Assembly: GCF_900108015.1 (NCBI RefSeq)
Contig: NZ_FNVP01000010.1
Span: 1 to 64,000 of the forward strand
Origin: Flavobacterium urumqiense
GTDB taxonomy: Bacteria; Bacteroidota; Bacteroidia; Flavobacteriales; Flavobacteriaceae
Direction: 5' to 3'
Length of the DNA stretch: 64,000 nt
In this document: positions 9,275 to 16,745 of the stretch, piece after piece
Layout: each line of letters opens with the position of its first letter
Position numbering within the stretch: the stretch's first letter is position 1
Notes under the pieces: generated by a model
What the model saw: the letters and a program-made list of their open reading frames with translations, nothing else
What the model was told of the DNA's origin: nothing
The model's database searches: none
Made by a program: the position numbers and the translations under genes

Positions 9275-10525
9275 TTAATACCCTTTGGTAACCTGATAAT
9301 TTGCTTTGGCTAAAGCCAATTGGATTTCATGTAATTTTTGATTGTTTTTTGCTTCGTATAAATTGGTCAGTTCCACTAAATATTCGGAGGAAGTGATGAC
9401 ACCATTTCGTAATTGTGCATCTGATGATTTGACCACATATTCCCTTAAATTGATGATTTCAGAATCAGTTTTAATAATTTCTTCTGATTTTTTTATTTCG
9501 TTTTCCATTTCTTGCACCTGCACAGTGTTATTCAGTAAAAACGTTTCTTTTTCGGTTGCTATAATATTTTTTGAAATAGAAAGTGCCTGTTTTTCGATTT
9601 TCGATTTGTTCCAGTCAAACACATTCCAATTGGCTTTTAACCCCAGCATATAAAAGGTTTGAAAAGAATTGTCTAACATGTTTAAACCCGGATTTCCATA
9701 ACCAGCCTGACCAAAGGCATTAACTTTTGGCATGTTATTTTTTGAAATTACTTCTTTTGAAATTTCTATTTGTTCATTTTGCAAATCAAATAATTTCAAT
9801 TCTGAACGATTGATATCTTTTGAGAAATCAATGGCAATATTGGGTTTTTCCAAAGTGGTGTTTTTACCTAATGGTGAAAAAATCAACGTTGATAAATTGT
9901 CCAGCACTCTTTTTTTATCAAATTGAATTTCGGTGAGTTGCTGTTTTATTTTTAGATTTTCAGCTTCCAAAACGAGCTCTGAAGCGGGAAGAATAGCACC
10001 AAATTTCACTCCCGTTTTCACTTCCTTGATTTTAGAAGTCAGTTGTACTTGTTTCGAAATCAAAATAGCTTTCCGTTCCTGCAGTATCAAAACAGAGAAA
10101 TACAACTGATTGATTTTATTTTTAATTTGGTACAAATTGACTTCAACCTGTTGCTGCTGCGTTTTGGTTTGTGCGGCTTTGAACTTGGTATTTGCATCGA
10201 TGATTCCCCCATTGTAAAGTAATTGGTTAACATCCAATGTTGCTCGATATTGATCTTTATTTAATGGAGTTACATTTGGGATCAAAATTGGTAATCCTGT
10301 CACATCAGATTGATAAGTAGCTTGCGCATTCATATCAATTTTGGGTAATTTCCCTTTATTGAGCGCATCAATTTCAAATACTGATTTTTGTTGTAGCAAC
10401 GCGGTTTGTTTGGACAATGGATAATTTTTGTTTGCCAAAGCGTAACATTCTTCCAGCGAAACTATTCGTTGTGCATTCGTATGAATAACGATTAATGAAA
10501 ATAGGGTGATTAGTATTCGTTTCAT
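9275..10525 (-). CDS. TolC-like outer-membrane efflux protein
   Basis: A cleavable signal peptide (residues 1-19, ending HTNAQ) is followed by two OEP repeats typical of TolC-family channels, with long amphipathic helices and motifs such as [13 protein letters not shown] and [14 protein letters not shown]. At 416 residues it has the usual length. The start codon overlaps the stop of the TetR gene by 4 bases, so the regulator and the pump are translated together. It provides the outer-membrane exit duct for the ABC exporter encoded downstream. Confidence 0.92.
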   Translation of the reverse strand: MKRILITLFSLIVIHTNAQRIVSLEECYALANKNYPLSKQTALLQQKSVFEIDALNKGKLPKIDMNAQATYQSDVTGLPILIPNVTPLNKDQYRATLDVNQLLYNGGIIDANTKFKAAQTKTQQQQVEVNLYQIKNKINQLYFSVLILQERKAILISKQVQLTSKIKEVKTGVKFGAILPASELVLEAENLKIKQQLTEIQFDKKRVLDNLSTLIFSPLGKNTTLEKPNIAIDFSKDINRSELKLFDLQNEQIEISKEVISKNNMPKVNAFGQAGYGNPGLNMLDNSFQTFYMLGLKANWNVFDWNKSKIEKQALSISKNIIATEKETFLLNNTVQVQEMENEIKKSEEIIKTDSEIINLREYVVKSSDAQLRNGVITSSEYLVELTNLYEAKNNQKLHEIQLALAKANYQVTKGY

Positions 10526-11115
10526 CTTTTTATCGAATTAATAATTTGTTCCGCAATGCTGGTTTTTCGTTCTTCCATCAACTGATTAAACTCTGAATCG
10601 GATATTTGTATGATTGCTTTCACCATTATTTGTGCAGCAAAAGGGAAAACCGTCAACGAAAAAATATCTAATAGTAGTTGTTTTGGATTAATTGGTTTTA
10701 TAATACCTGCAATAATCTCTTTTTCGATTTGGGAAATAAGCAGGTCTGGATTGGGTCTGTTTTCATGATTTAAAAAAGACATCGCAAACTCTGGATTATT
10801 ATTCATTTCTTGGATAATAAATTGAGGTAAATAGGGATTTTCAATAACAAACGAAATATAGCTATGAGCAAATTTTCTTATTTTATCAAAAACTGTTTCA
10901 TCAGAATTAAAAATGGCATTGATTTGCGGTGCTAATTGTCCAAAAGCGTTCATGAAAACAGCTTCAAAAAGCAATTGCTTGGTTTTGAAACAATAGTGTA
11001 GCATTGCCTTATTAATTCCTGCTTCATCTGCTATTTCCTGCATTCTAGCTCCCGCAAACCCTTTTTTCTGGAATACGATTCTGGCTGCATTAAATATTTT
11101 TTCTTCAGTTGTCAT
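10522..11115 (-). CDS. TetR-family transcriptional regulator of the efflux operon
   Basis: The 197-residue protein has an N-terminal TetR helix-turn-helix at about 10-55 ([19 protein letters not shown] followed by [16 protein letters not shown]). The C-terminal ligand domain is variable, as usual. It is the first gene of an eight-gene minus-strand operon that ends with the LOG-family gene at 3648. A palindromic site overlapping the promoter just upstream suggests that it represses its own operon and is released by a pump substrate. Confidence 0.93.
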   Translation of the reverse strand: MTTEEKIFNAARIVFQKKGFAGARMQEIADEAGINKAMLHYCFKTKQLLFEAVFMNAFGQLAPQINAIFNSDETVFDKIRKFAHSYISFVIENPYLPQFIIQEMNNNPEFAMSFLNHENRPNPDLLISQIEKEIIAGIIKPINPKQLLLDIFSLTVFPFAAQIMVKAIIQISDSEFNQLMEERKTSIAEQIINSIKR

Positions 11116-11121
11116 GGTGAT

Positions 11122-11158
11122 TTAACTATATGGTTTAACCATTTGGTTAACAAAGATA
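11122..11158 (-). promoter_or_regulatory. Promoter and putative TetR operator of the efflux operon
   Basis: On the minus strand TATCTTTG (11158-11151) matches the Bacteroidota -7 box TAnnTTTG. Directly downstream are overlapping inverted repeats built from TGGTT/AACCA: TGGTTTAACCA at 11131-11141 and AACCATTTGGTT at 11137-11148, plus GTTAAC at 11146-11151. A repressor bound here would cover the -7 box and start site, so autoregulation by the TetR protein is likely. Confidence 0.6.
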
Positions 11159-11160
11159 TC

Positions 11161-11189
11161 AAAAAAAAGTATCTTAATATGAGATACTT
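11161..11189 (-). terminator. Terminator of the sulfur-gene transcript
   Basis: An 8-bp perfect inverted repeat (AAGTATCT at 11167-11174 and AGATACTT at 11182-11189) with a 7-base loop is followed on the minus strand by eight T. It lies just after the stop codon of the DUF6132-like gene and insulates the sulfur cluster from the efflux operon. Confidence 0.7.
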
Positions 11190-11195
11190 AAAAAA

Positions 11196-11390
11196 TTATT
11201 TTTTATTTTCTTTCACAAACATATTAAACACTAATCCGCCCATTAAACTCCCATACAAAGTAGAATTTAGAGGTTTAGAAGTTATAGCGCAAGTTCCCGA
11301 AGAACAGCCTACAAAGTGATAATATAAATAACCAGCTATGGCACCAATTATGATTCCAGTTCCAGTTATAAGAATTGCTTTGTTAGTCAT
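11196..11390 (-). CDS. Small membrane protein with GCSSGTCAI motif (DUF6132-like)
   Basis: A 64-residue protein with two predicted transmembrane helices (about 4-26 and 44-58). Between them lies GCSSGTCAITS with two cysteines. It resembles the DUF6132 family by pattern; I am not certain of the family name. The start codon shares a base with the stop of the thioredoxin gene. The 68-residue membrane protein on the other side of the thioredoxin carries the closely related GCSSNGCAI. The three genes look like a redox unit in which the cysteine pairs may be reduced by, or hand sulfur to, the thioredoxin. Confidence 0.75.
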   Translation of the reverse strand: MTNKAILITGTGIIIGAIAGYLYYHFVGCSSGTCAITSKPLNSTLYGSLMGGLVFNMFVKENKK

Positions 11391-11689
11391 TAGTTACTTT
11401 TTTCCAAGATAATTTTAATGATCTCTTCTTTATTCAGAACACCGGATTGTCTCCACAACTGCTTGCCATTTTGAAATAAAATCATGGTGGGAACACCACG
11501 TACTTGATATTGAGCTGCTATTTGTTGGTTTTTATCCACATCAATTTTTAGTATTGAAATGCGATCTCCTAAACTATCTTTTACTTCTTTCAAAATAGGC
11601 CCAAGCATTTTGCATGGTCCACACCAGGTTGCAAAAAAGTCAATTAAAACTGGTTTCTCTGACTTAATAATAGAATTGAAGTTACTCAT
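11390..11689 (-). CDS. Thioredoxin
   Basis: A cytoplasmic thioredoxin with the active site WCGPC in FFATWCGPCKMLGP and the conserved cis-proline in VRGVPTMILF. I chose the internal ATG at 11689 (99 residues). It gives a normal N-terminus (MSNFNSIIKSEKPVLIDFF) and only an 8-base overlap with the upstream membrane gene, whereas the frame stays open to 11725 with an atypical extension. Its overlaps on both sides with small cysteine-containing membrane protein genes, within a sulfide-oxidation cluster, suggest a role in reducing persulfides or disulfides made by that pathway. Confidence 0.9.
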   Translation of the reverse strand: MSNFNSIIKSEKPVLIDFFATWCGPCKMLGPILKEVKDSLGDRISILKIDVDKNQQIAAQYQVRGVPTMILFQNGKQLWRQSGVLNKEEIIKIILEKSN

Positions 11690-11888
11690 TTTTACTGTAT
11701 TTATTGTTTGGAATAGCACAGCCATTGGAGCTGCAGCCTAAATTAAATAGTACCTGAATGAAGAAAAATAAGCCAAAAGCAATGAACATCTGTTCCCGCA
11801 ATATATAGGCTTGAGCAAATAAAAATAGGGCGAATGCCAGGCGAACCCAACGCATAACATGCCAATTTGTAAATAATAATTTTTTCAT
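11682..11888 (-). CDS. Small two-helix membrane protein with GCSSNGCAI motif
   Basis: The 68-residue protein has hydrophobic stretches at about 13-31 and 34-50, immediately followed by NLGCSSNGCAIPN. It looks like a short YgaP-type transmembrane unit with a cysteine pair at the membrane border. The stop overlaps the thioredoxin start by 8 bases. I do not recognise a named family with certainty. The cysteine motif recurs in the next small gene (11196-11390). Confidence 0.75.
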   Translation of the reverse strand: MKKLLFTNWHVMRWVRLAFALFLFAQAYILREQMFIAFGLFFFIQVLFNLGCSSNGCAIPNNKYSKNE

Positions 11889-11915
11889 TTTTTTTGAAAA
11901 AGTAAATTCGTGTTA

Positions 11916-12749
11916 CTAACTTATTTTTTTAATTTTATACTTTTTATCATAAGAAATTGCATTTTGAAGTTCTTCAACTGCAATTTCATTTTTACTGACA
12001 ATTAGTACTTCAGCAAAATCACTGCTCATACTTACATTTAGTATGCCATCTATAGCTGCAAACTTTTTTGAAACAGATTCCATACAACCGCTGCAAGTAA
12101 TGCCGTTAAATTCATAAAGGTAAACTTTGACTGTATTGTTCTTTTTCAATTCGAAAAATAATTCCGAATTAGCTCTAGGCGAAATAGAATTTGTACAAAC
12201 ATCCATTTTCAAAAAGTCAAAAGCAACAGCGAAAAGCATCTTATATTCTTCTTTGCTTCCGCCAAAAGGTGGGCTTACTTCAAATGTTCTATTAAATAAC
12301 AATCCTGCCAATTTTCCTTCACCAGCCAAAAGTTGATGCATTTTCCAAACGTATTTTTGACGCATGGTAGGAGCTAGGGCACAGAGAAAAGTCTGTTCAA
12401 TAATCAAATCATATTCGCCCTGATGTTCAAAGAAATCACCTAACACAATTTGGATGTTGGAATTATTTTTGAACTTTTCTTTTAAATCTGCAACCAATGT
12501 TGGAGCAATATCAATAACAGTAATGTTAGTAAAACCGTGGTCCAAAAGATATTCAGCTTCATAGCTATTACCGCAACCAGGAATCAAAACAGTTATGTTT
12601 TTATTTTTTATTGTATCCACATAGGTTTGTATGGGAGGGGATACTTTGCCTAAATCCCAAGCTGTGGCTTTGGCCTTGTATTGTGCTTCCCAATACGCTG
12701 CATCAAGAGGTTTTTCACACGAAACGACACAACATTGCATTTCTTTCAT
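11916..12749 (-). CDS. TPMT-family SAM methyltransferase fused to a C-terminal HMA metal-binding domain
   Basis: I place the start at the ATG 12749 (277 residues), one base after the stop of the upstream YgaP-like gene; a longer frame to 12809 would overlap that gene by 59 bases. Residues about 15-200 are a thiopurine-methyltransferase-type Rossmann domain: WDLGKVSPPI, the SAM loop VLIPGCGNSYEAEYLL at 54-69, DIAP at 80-83 and GDFFEH at 104-109. Residues 206-277 form a heavy-metal-associated fold with GITCSGCMESV, metal-binding Cys219 and Cys222. The extreme N-terminus has CCxxxC (Cys6, Cys7, Cys11). Family members methylate thiols, sulfide or metalloids. In this cluster a sulfide or thiol substrate is plausible but unproven. 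Confidence 0.85.
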   Translation of the reverse strand: MKEMQCCVVSCEKPLDAAYWEAQYKAKATAWDLGKVSPPIQTYVDTIKNKNITVLIPGCGNSYEAEYLLDHGFTNITVIDIAPTLVADLKEKFKNNSNIQIVLGDFFEHQGEYDLIIEQTFLCALAPTMRQKYVWKMHQLLAGEGKLAGLLFNRTFEVSPPFGGSKEEYKMLFAVAFDFLKMDVCTNSISPRANSELFFELKKNNTVKVYLYEFNGITCSGCMESVSKKFAAIDGILNVSMSSDFAEVLIVSKNEIAVEELQNAISYDKKYKIKKIS

Positions 12750-12750
12750 T

Positions 12751-12954
12751 TTAAATTTTGTTTCGGGTTGAAAAATTAAACAGAGAATATAACGGACAAA
12801 AACTAACAAAGCTGGTAATCAAAAAAATAATTGCTAACGCACCTAAAACTAAAGCAAGTGTGCCACTAATAATATTTGTAAAATATAATACAGCTACTAG
12901 AATTGCTAAAGCAGTGCGAATAATTCGGTCTACTGAACCCATATTTTTTTTCAT
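12751..12954 (-). CDS. YgaP-like (DUF2892) small membrane protein
   Basis: This 67-residue protein begins MKKNMGSVDRIIR, has two hydrophobic helices and ends with the family hallmark FVSFCPLYSLF. DUF2892 domains occur alone or fused to rhodanese domains, as in E. coli YgaP, and are common in sulfide-handling operons. It lies between the persulfide dioxygenase-like gene and the methyltransferase-HMA gene. Its role is unknown, perhaps membrane sulfur or thiocyanate traffic. Confidence 0.85.
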   Translation of the reverse strand: MKKNMGSVDRIIRTALAILVAVLYFTNIISGTLALVLGALAIIFLITSFVSFCPLYSLFNFSTRNKI

Positions 12955-13060
12955 TGTATATAAATTTATAGTTTAAATTCAATTAAAATCTATAGTAAAT
13001 TTAAGGTATAATTTACTGATAAACAGTTGTTTTAGGAGTAATTATACTAAAAAGTAGTCG

Positions 13061-14473
13061 TTATAGCACTTTGCTTTGGCACACAAAATCAGTTTTTGGC
13101 AAATCAGTTTTTGCAATAGCGTTAAATCCACCTTCAATTTCTGTGAAATTCCTGAAGCCTCGCGCTTGCAAGATTGAAGCGGCAATCATACTGCGGTAAC
13201 CCCCTGCACAATGCAAGAAAAAAGGTTCTTTAGGATTGATGTCTTTTATCCATTCATTTATACTAGACAAAGGTTTACTGTAAGATTCTTCAACATGTTC
13301 CGCGCAATACTCGCTTTCTTTACGAATATCGATTACTTTGCTTTCACCAATTTTTACTTGTTTGGCAAAGTCTTCGGCTGTAATTCTATGTACGGTATCG
13401 ATTTCTTTTCCTGCTTTTTTCCAAGCATCAAAACCGCCTTCCAGATGACCAATTAAATTATCAAAACCTACTCGGCTTATTCGTGTTACAGATTCTTCTT
13501 CCTGATCTTTTTCTGTAACTAGAATAATTGGTTGTTTTACATCGGCAATTAAAGCACCTACCCATGGGGCAAAATCTCCGTCAATACCGATGTTTATAGA
13601 TTGCGGAATAAATCCTTTAGCAAAATCTAAATTTTTTCGGGTATCTAAAATCAAAGCTCCAGTTTCTTCTACTTTAGCTTCAAAATCATTTACAAGTATG
13701 GCTTTCATTCCGTTTTGTAATACGGTTTCAAAACTTTCATACCCTTGTTTGTTCATTGCTACATTCATACCAAAATAGGGAGGAGGAGGTAATAATCCCT
13801 CTGTCACTTCTTTGATAAATTCATCTTCAGTCATATCGGCTCTTAAAGCATAATTGGTCGCTTTTTGGTTACCAATAGTTGAAACTGTTTCTTTACTCAT
13901 GTTTTTACCACAAGCACTCCCGGCACCATGTGCTGGATATACAATTACATCATCAGGCAAAGTCATTATTTTTGTTCTTAGCGAATTAAATAGTATTCCG
14001 GCTAATTGTTCCTGTGTCATGTGGGCTGCTTTTTGGGCTAAATCAGGTCTTCCTACGTCACCTATAAATAAAGTATCTCCAGAGAAAATGGCATGTTCTT
14101 TTCCGTTTTCATCCATTAATAAATAAGTCGTACTTTCCATGGTATGACCGGGTGTATGCAATGCCTTTATTTTGATGTCTCCAATTTTAAATTCCTGACC
14201 ATCTGTTGCTATTATTGCCTCAAATGATGGATTAGCGGTAGGTCCATAAACGATTGGTGCTCCGGTTTTTTCACACAAGTCAACATGCCCGGAAACAAAA
14301 TCAGCATGAAAATGAGTTTCAAAAATATATTTAAGCTTTACATTATCACGTTCTAACCGGTCCAGATAAGGCTGTATCTCACGAAGCGGATCTATAATTG
14401 CAGCTTCGCCATTTGAAGTTATATAATAAGCACCTTGTGCTAAACATCCCGTATATATTTGTTCGATTTGCAT
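13061..14473 (-). CDS. CstB-like persulfide dioxygenase - pseudorhodanese - rhodanese fusion
   Basis: The 470-residue protein has three domains. Residues 1-235 are a metallo-beta-lactamase fold with ETHFHADF (His54, His56, Asp58), His110, Asp133 (SGDTLF) and YPAHGAG (His182), matching ETHE1-type persulfide dioxygenases. Residues about 255-360 are a rhodanese fold with no cysteine at the active-site loop (ILVTEKDQEEES). Residues 362-465 are a second rhodanese with Cys422 in HCAGGYRS. This is the domain order of Staphylococcus CstB, which oxidises persulfide to sulfite and transfers sulfur to make thiosulfate. The neighbouring TauE-type exporter fits with removal of the product sulfite. Confidence 0.93.
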   Translation of the reverse strand: MQIEQIYTGCLAQGAYYITSNGEAAIIDPLREIQPYLDRLERDNVKLKYIFETHFHADFVSGHVDLCEKTGAPIVYGPTANPSFEAIIATDGQEFKIGDIKIKALHTPGHTMESTTYLLMDENGKEHAIFSGDTLFIGDVGRPDLAQKAAHMTQEQLAGILFNSLRTKIMTLPDDVIVYPAHGAGSACGKNMSKETVSTIGNQKATNYALRADMTEDEFIKEVTEGLLPPPPYFGMNVAMNKQGYESFETVLQNGMKAILVNDFEAKVEETGALILDTRKNLDFAKGFIPQSINIGIDGDFAPWVGALIADVKQPIILVTEKDQEEESVTRISRVGFDNLIGHLEGGFDAWKKAGKEIDTVHRITAEDFAKQVKIGESKVIDIRKESEYCAEHVEESYSKPLSSINEWIKDINPKEPFFLHCAGGYRSMIAASILQARGFRNFTEIEGGFNAIAKTDLPKTDFVCQSKVL

Positions 14474-14498
14474 GGTTTTGTTATTTAAGATTCTTATA

Positions 14499-14506
14499 CA
14501 AAGGTA
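14499..14506 (-). promoter_or_regulatory. -7 promoter box for the CstB-like gene
   Basis: TACCTTTG on the minus strand, 26 bases before the start codon, fits TAnnTTTG exactly. No clear TTTG -33 box is visible at the usual distance, which would suit a promoter needing an activator such as the nearby Crp-family protein. Confidence 0.5.
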
Positions 14507-14550
14507 ATTCTTGTATTTGATTTTAAAAGTGACTATTGTTACAAAGTATT

Positions 14551-15339
14551 TTATTTAAAAAAGATTTCTTTTGATATAATGTAGATTCCCATGACTAATA
14601 TAAACCAGCCAAAAATTGGTTTAAGTTTAGATCCGTCAATTTTTTTTGAAAGCTGGATTCCAATAATCATTCCTACAAAGGCAATACTCGATATCACGAG
14701 TAAGAAGGAATAATTAATTGGTGTACCAATATATAAATCGCCGGCAAAACCGATGCTTGAATTTATAAATATAATTAGTAATGATGTTCCAACTGCTTGT
14801 TTCATTGGTAAATTAGCGAAAAACAATAGCGCAGGAATGATTAGAAATCCACCACCAGCGCCCAAAAATCCAGTTACAATTCCCACTATAAAACCAATTA
14901 TACCCAGTTGTGTGTAATTGGTTTTTGGTGGATTCGGTATTGATTTTCTTTTGCGTATCATTGATATGGCCGCTGCCATCATAAGTACAGAAAAAACAAT
15001 CATTATGAGGAAACTTTTTGAAACTTGATAGGAAGCAATGGAGAAAATTGTAGATGCTATTTTTGGAAAAATAACTTCCCGAATTATCAAAATAGAAAAC
15101 ACGGAAGGAATAGCGAAATATAGCGCTGATTTTATTTTGAGATTCCCCATTTTATAGTGGCTAATACAACCTAATAAAGCAGTAATTCCCACTATAAATA
15201 AAGAATAACTTGTGGCTAATTCAGGTTCTATTTTAAATAAATAGACTAAAATGGGTATGGTAAGAATAGATCCGCCACCTCCTATTAAACCCAGAGAAAG
15301 TCCGATAATAATTGAAGCAAAATATCCTAAATATTCCAT
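14551..15339 (-). CDS. TauE/SafE-family sulfite/sulfur-compound exporter
   Basis: I use the ATG at 15339 (262 residues, MEYLGYFASIIIG). The frame extends upstream to 15393, but the extra 18 residues are atypical. About eight transmembrane helices are visible, with the two family repeats GLSLGLIGGGGSILTIPIL and GIVTGFLGAGGGFLIIPAL. TauE/SafE proteins export sulfite, sulfoacetate and related anions. Next to a CstB-like enzyme, export of sulfite or thiosulfate is the likely role. Confidence 0.9.
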   Translation of the reverse strand: MEYLGYFASIIIGLSLGLIGGGGSILTIPILVYLFKIEPELATSYSLFIVGITALLGCISHYKMGNLKIKSALYFAIPSVFSILIIREVIFPKIASTIFSIASYQVSKSFLIMIVFSVLMMAAAISMIRKRKSIPNPPKTNYTQLGIIGFIVGIVTGFLGAGGGFLIIPALLFFANLPMKQAVGTSLLIIFINSSIGFAGDLYIGTPINYSFLLVISSIAFVGMIIGIQLSKKIDGSKLKPIFGWFILVMGIYIISKEIFFK

Positions 15340-15412
15340 CTTTAAAATTTTTATTGCAAAGATTGTCTTTATGATTTTTATAAACAGTAACATTTATCAC
15401 ATTGTGCAGTTT

Positions 15413-16045
15413 TTATGTCAACAGTTCAATTTGGTTGCGATGCAGTCGAAGTAACCCTCGTTGTTCCATCTTTTTGAGCAAACGAGAAATCACTTCTCTG
15501 GAAGTATTCAGTTCCGTTGCAATTTCTTGATGTGATAATTTTAAATCCTTACAGCCACAAGCTTCTGCATGACGTTTTAAATAAAACTCTAATCGCTCAT
15601 CCATGGCTCTAAATGCTATGCTATCAACTACTTCTAAGACTTCTTCAAATCTGGTTCGATACGTGAATAGTACAAATTCATACCAACTGCGAAACTTCAT
15701 CATCCATTTTTCCATCAAGGAAAGTGGAATCATAATCAGTTCAACATCCACCACCACTTTTGCCATGATCTGGCTTGTTTGACTTTGGGTGGCACATATC
15801 ATGGAAACTGCGCATGCTTGCCCTGGTTGCAAATAATACATAAAAAACTCTCCTCCATTTTCTCCTTCACGATAAATCTTAATCTGACCTTTAGTGACCA
15901 AAAGCGTGTTGTTGATATATTGACCTGTGCGCATGATGACCTCTCCAGCTTTATAAGATTGGTGAATAGCGTTCGTTTCAATTTCATTAATAAGCTCGTC
16001 TGAAAAGGATGGGAATATTTTTTTTAAATCATCAGAATCATGCAT
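15413..16045 (-). CDS. Crp/Fnr-family transcriptional regulator of the sulfur cluster
   Basis: The start at 16045 gives 210 residues (MHDSDDLKKIFPSF); an upstream ATG at 16108 would add an unlikely basic, hydrophobic leader. The N-terminal half is a cyclic-nucleotide-type sensor fold (AGEVIMRTGQYINNTLLVTKG). The C-terminal winged helix reads LSHQEIATELNTSREVISRLL. It has CGC (HAEACGCKDLK) near the start of the DNA-binding domain but no Fnr-type N-terminal cysteine cluster. It is the first gene of the minus-strand sulfur cluster and is divergent from the rhodanese at 16377. Control of both sides in response to sulfide, persulfide or redox state is a reasonable inference. Confidence 0.9.
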   Translation of the reverse strand: MHDSDDLKKIFPSFSDELINEIETNAIHQSYKAGEVIMRTGQYINNTLLVTKGQIKIYREGENGGEFFMYYLQPGQACAVSMICATQSQTSQIMAKVVVDVELIMIPLSLMEKWMMKFRSWYEFVLFTYRTRFEEVLEVVDSIAFRAMDERLEFYLKRHAEACGCKDLKLSHQEIATELNTSREVISRLLKKMEQRGLLRLHRNQIELLT

Positions 16046-16153
16046 TGTAAGGCGTTTTTTTAAAATGTATTTGATTAAAAAAGAAAATGTTATTTTAAAA
16101 AAAATCAAAATAAGTATTGTAAAAGTACGCTAAAAAGTTAATTATTCAGAGGA

Positions 16154-16184
16154 ACTATTTAATTGAAATTTATACTTAAATAGT
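16154..16184. promoter_or_regulatory. Inverted repeat in the divergent crp-like/rhodanese promoter region
   Basis: ACTATTTAA (16154-16162) and TTAAATAGT (16176-16184) form a perfect 9-bp inverted repeat with a 13-base spacer, placed between the two divergent genes. It could be an operator for the Crp-family protein, though it differs from the classical TTG-N7-CAA half-sites. Confidence 0.35.
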
Positions 16185-16376
16185 AAAATTTTCAGAAGAA
16201 ATTAAATGTATTTCCTATGGATTTAATGGACTAAATTTTAATGATTTCGGAAGCTAAAATGTAATTTGTTGATTATTAGCGTTTAGCGAAAACGTTTTCT
16301 TTGAATTATTATTTAATTTAAAAGAGGACTGTTTATAATTCGTTAAAAACATCGTATTTTTACAAAAAACATCATC

Positions 16377-16688
16377 ATGAATTTAACACAAGAAGATTGG
16401 ATTTCTCAGCTCGAAGCAGATGAGAATGCAGTAATACTAGACGTAAGAACAGAGGATGAATACAATGACGGGATTATAACTAATGCCATCAATATTGATA
16501 TTCACATGGGACAAGGTTTTGTAAATGAAATTGAAACCTTAGATAAAAATAAAAACTATTATGTGTATTGTCGTTCCGGAGCCAGAAGCGCAAAAGCCTG
16601 TGAAGTTATGAATGAACTAGGTATTGAAAATGCCTTTAATTTAACAGGAGGGATTTTGGCTTGGAACGGAGACATTGTTGCGCCATAA
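16377..16688 (+). CDS. Single-domain rhodanese
   Basis: This 103-residue cytoplasmic protein is one rhodanese domain: ILDVRTEDEYNDG near the N-terminus, the active-site loop YCRSGARS with catalytic Cys65, and NLTGGILAWNG at the end. It carries sulfane sulfur as a persulfide and may feed or drain the CstB-like enzyme encoded across the divergent promoter. The dehydrogenase gene follows after 57 bases and may be read through from the same promoter. Confidence 0.92.
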   Translation: MNLTQEDWISQLEADENAVILDVRTEDEYNDGIITNAINIDIHMGQGFVNEIETLDKNKNYYVYCRSGARSAKACEVMNELGIENAFNLTGGILAWNGDIVAP

Positions 16689-16745
16689 AAATTAGCGCGT
16701 ACAACTTGTCTATACTTTAGTATCAAAAAACAAAAACAACCTACA

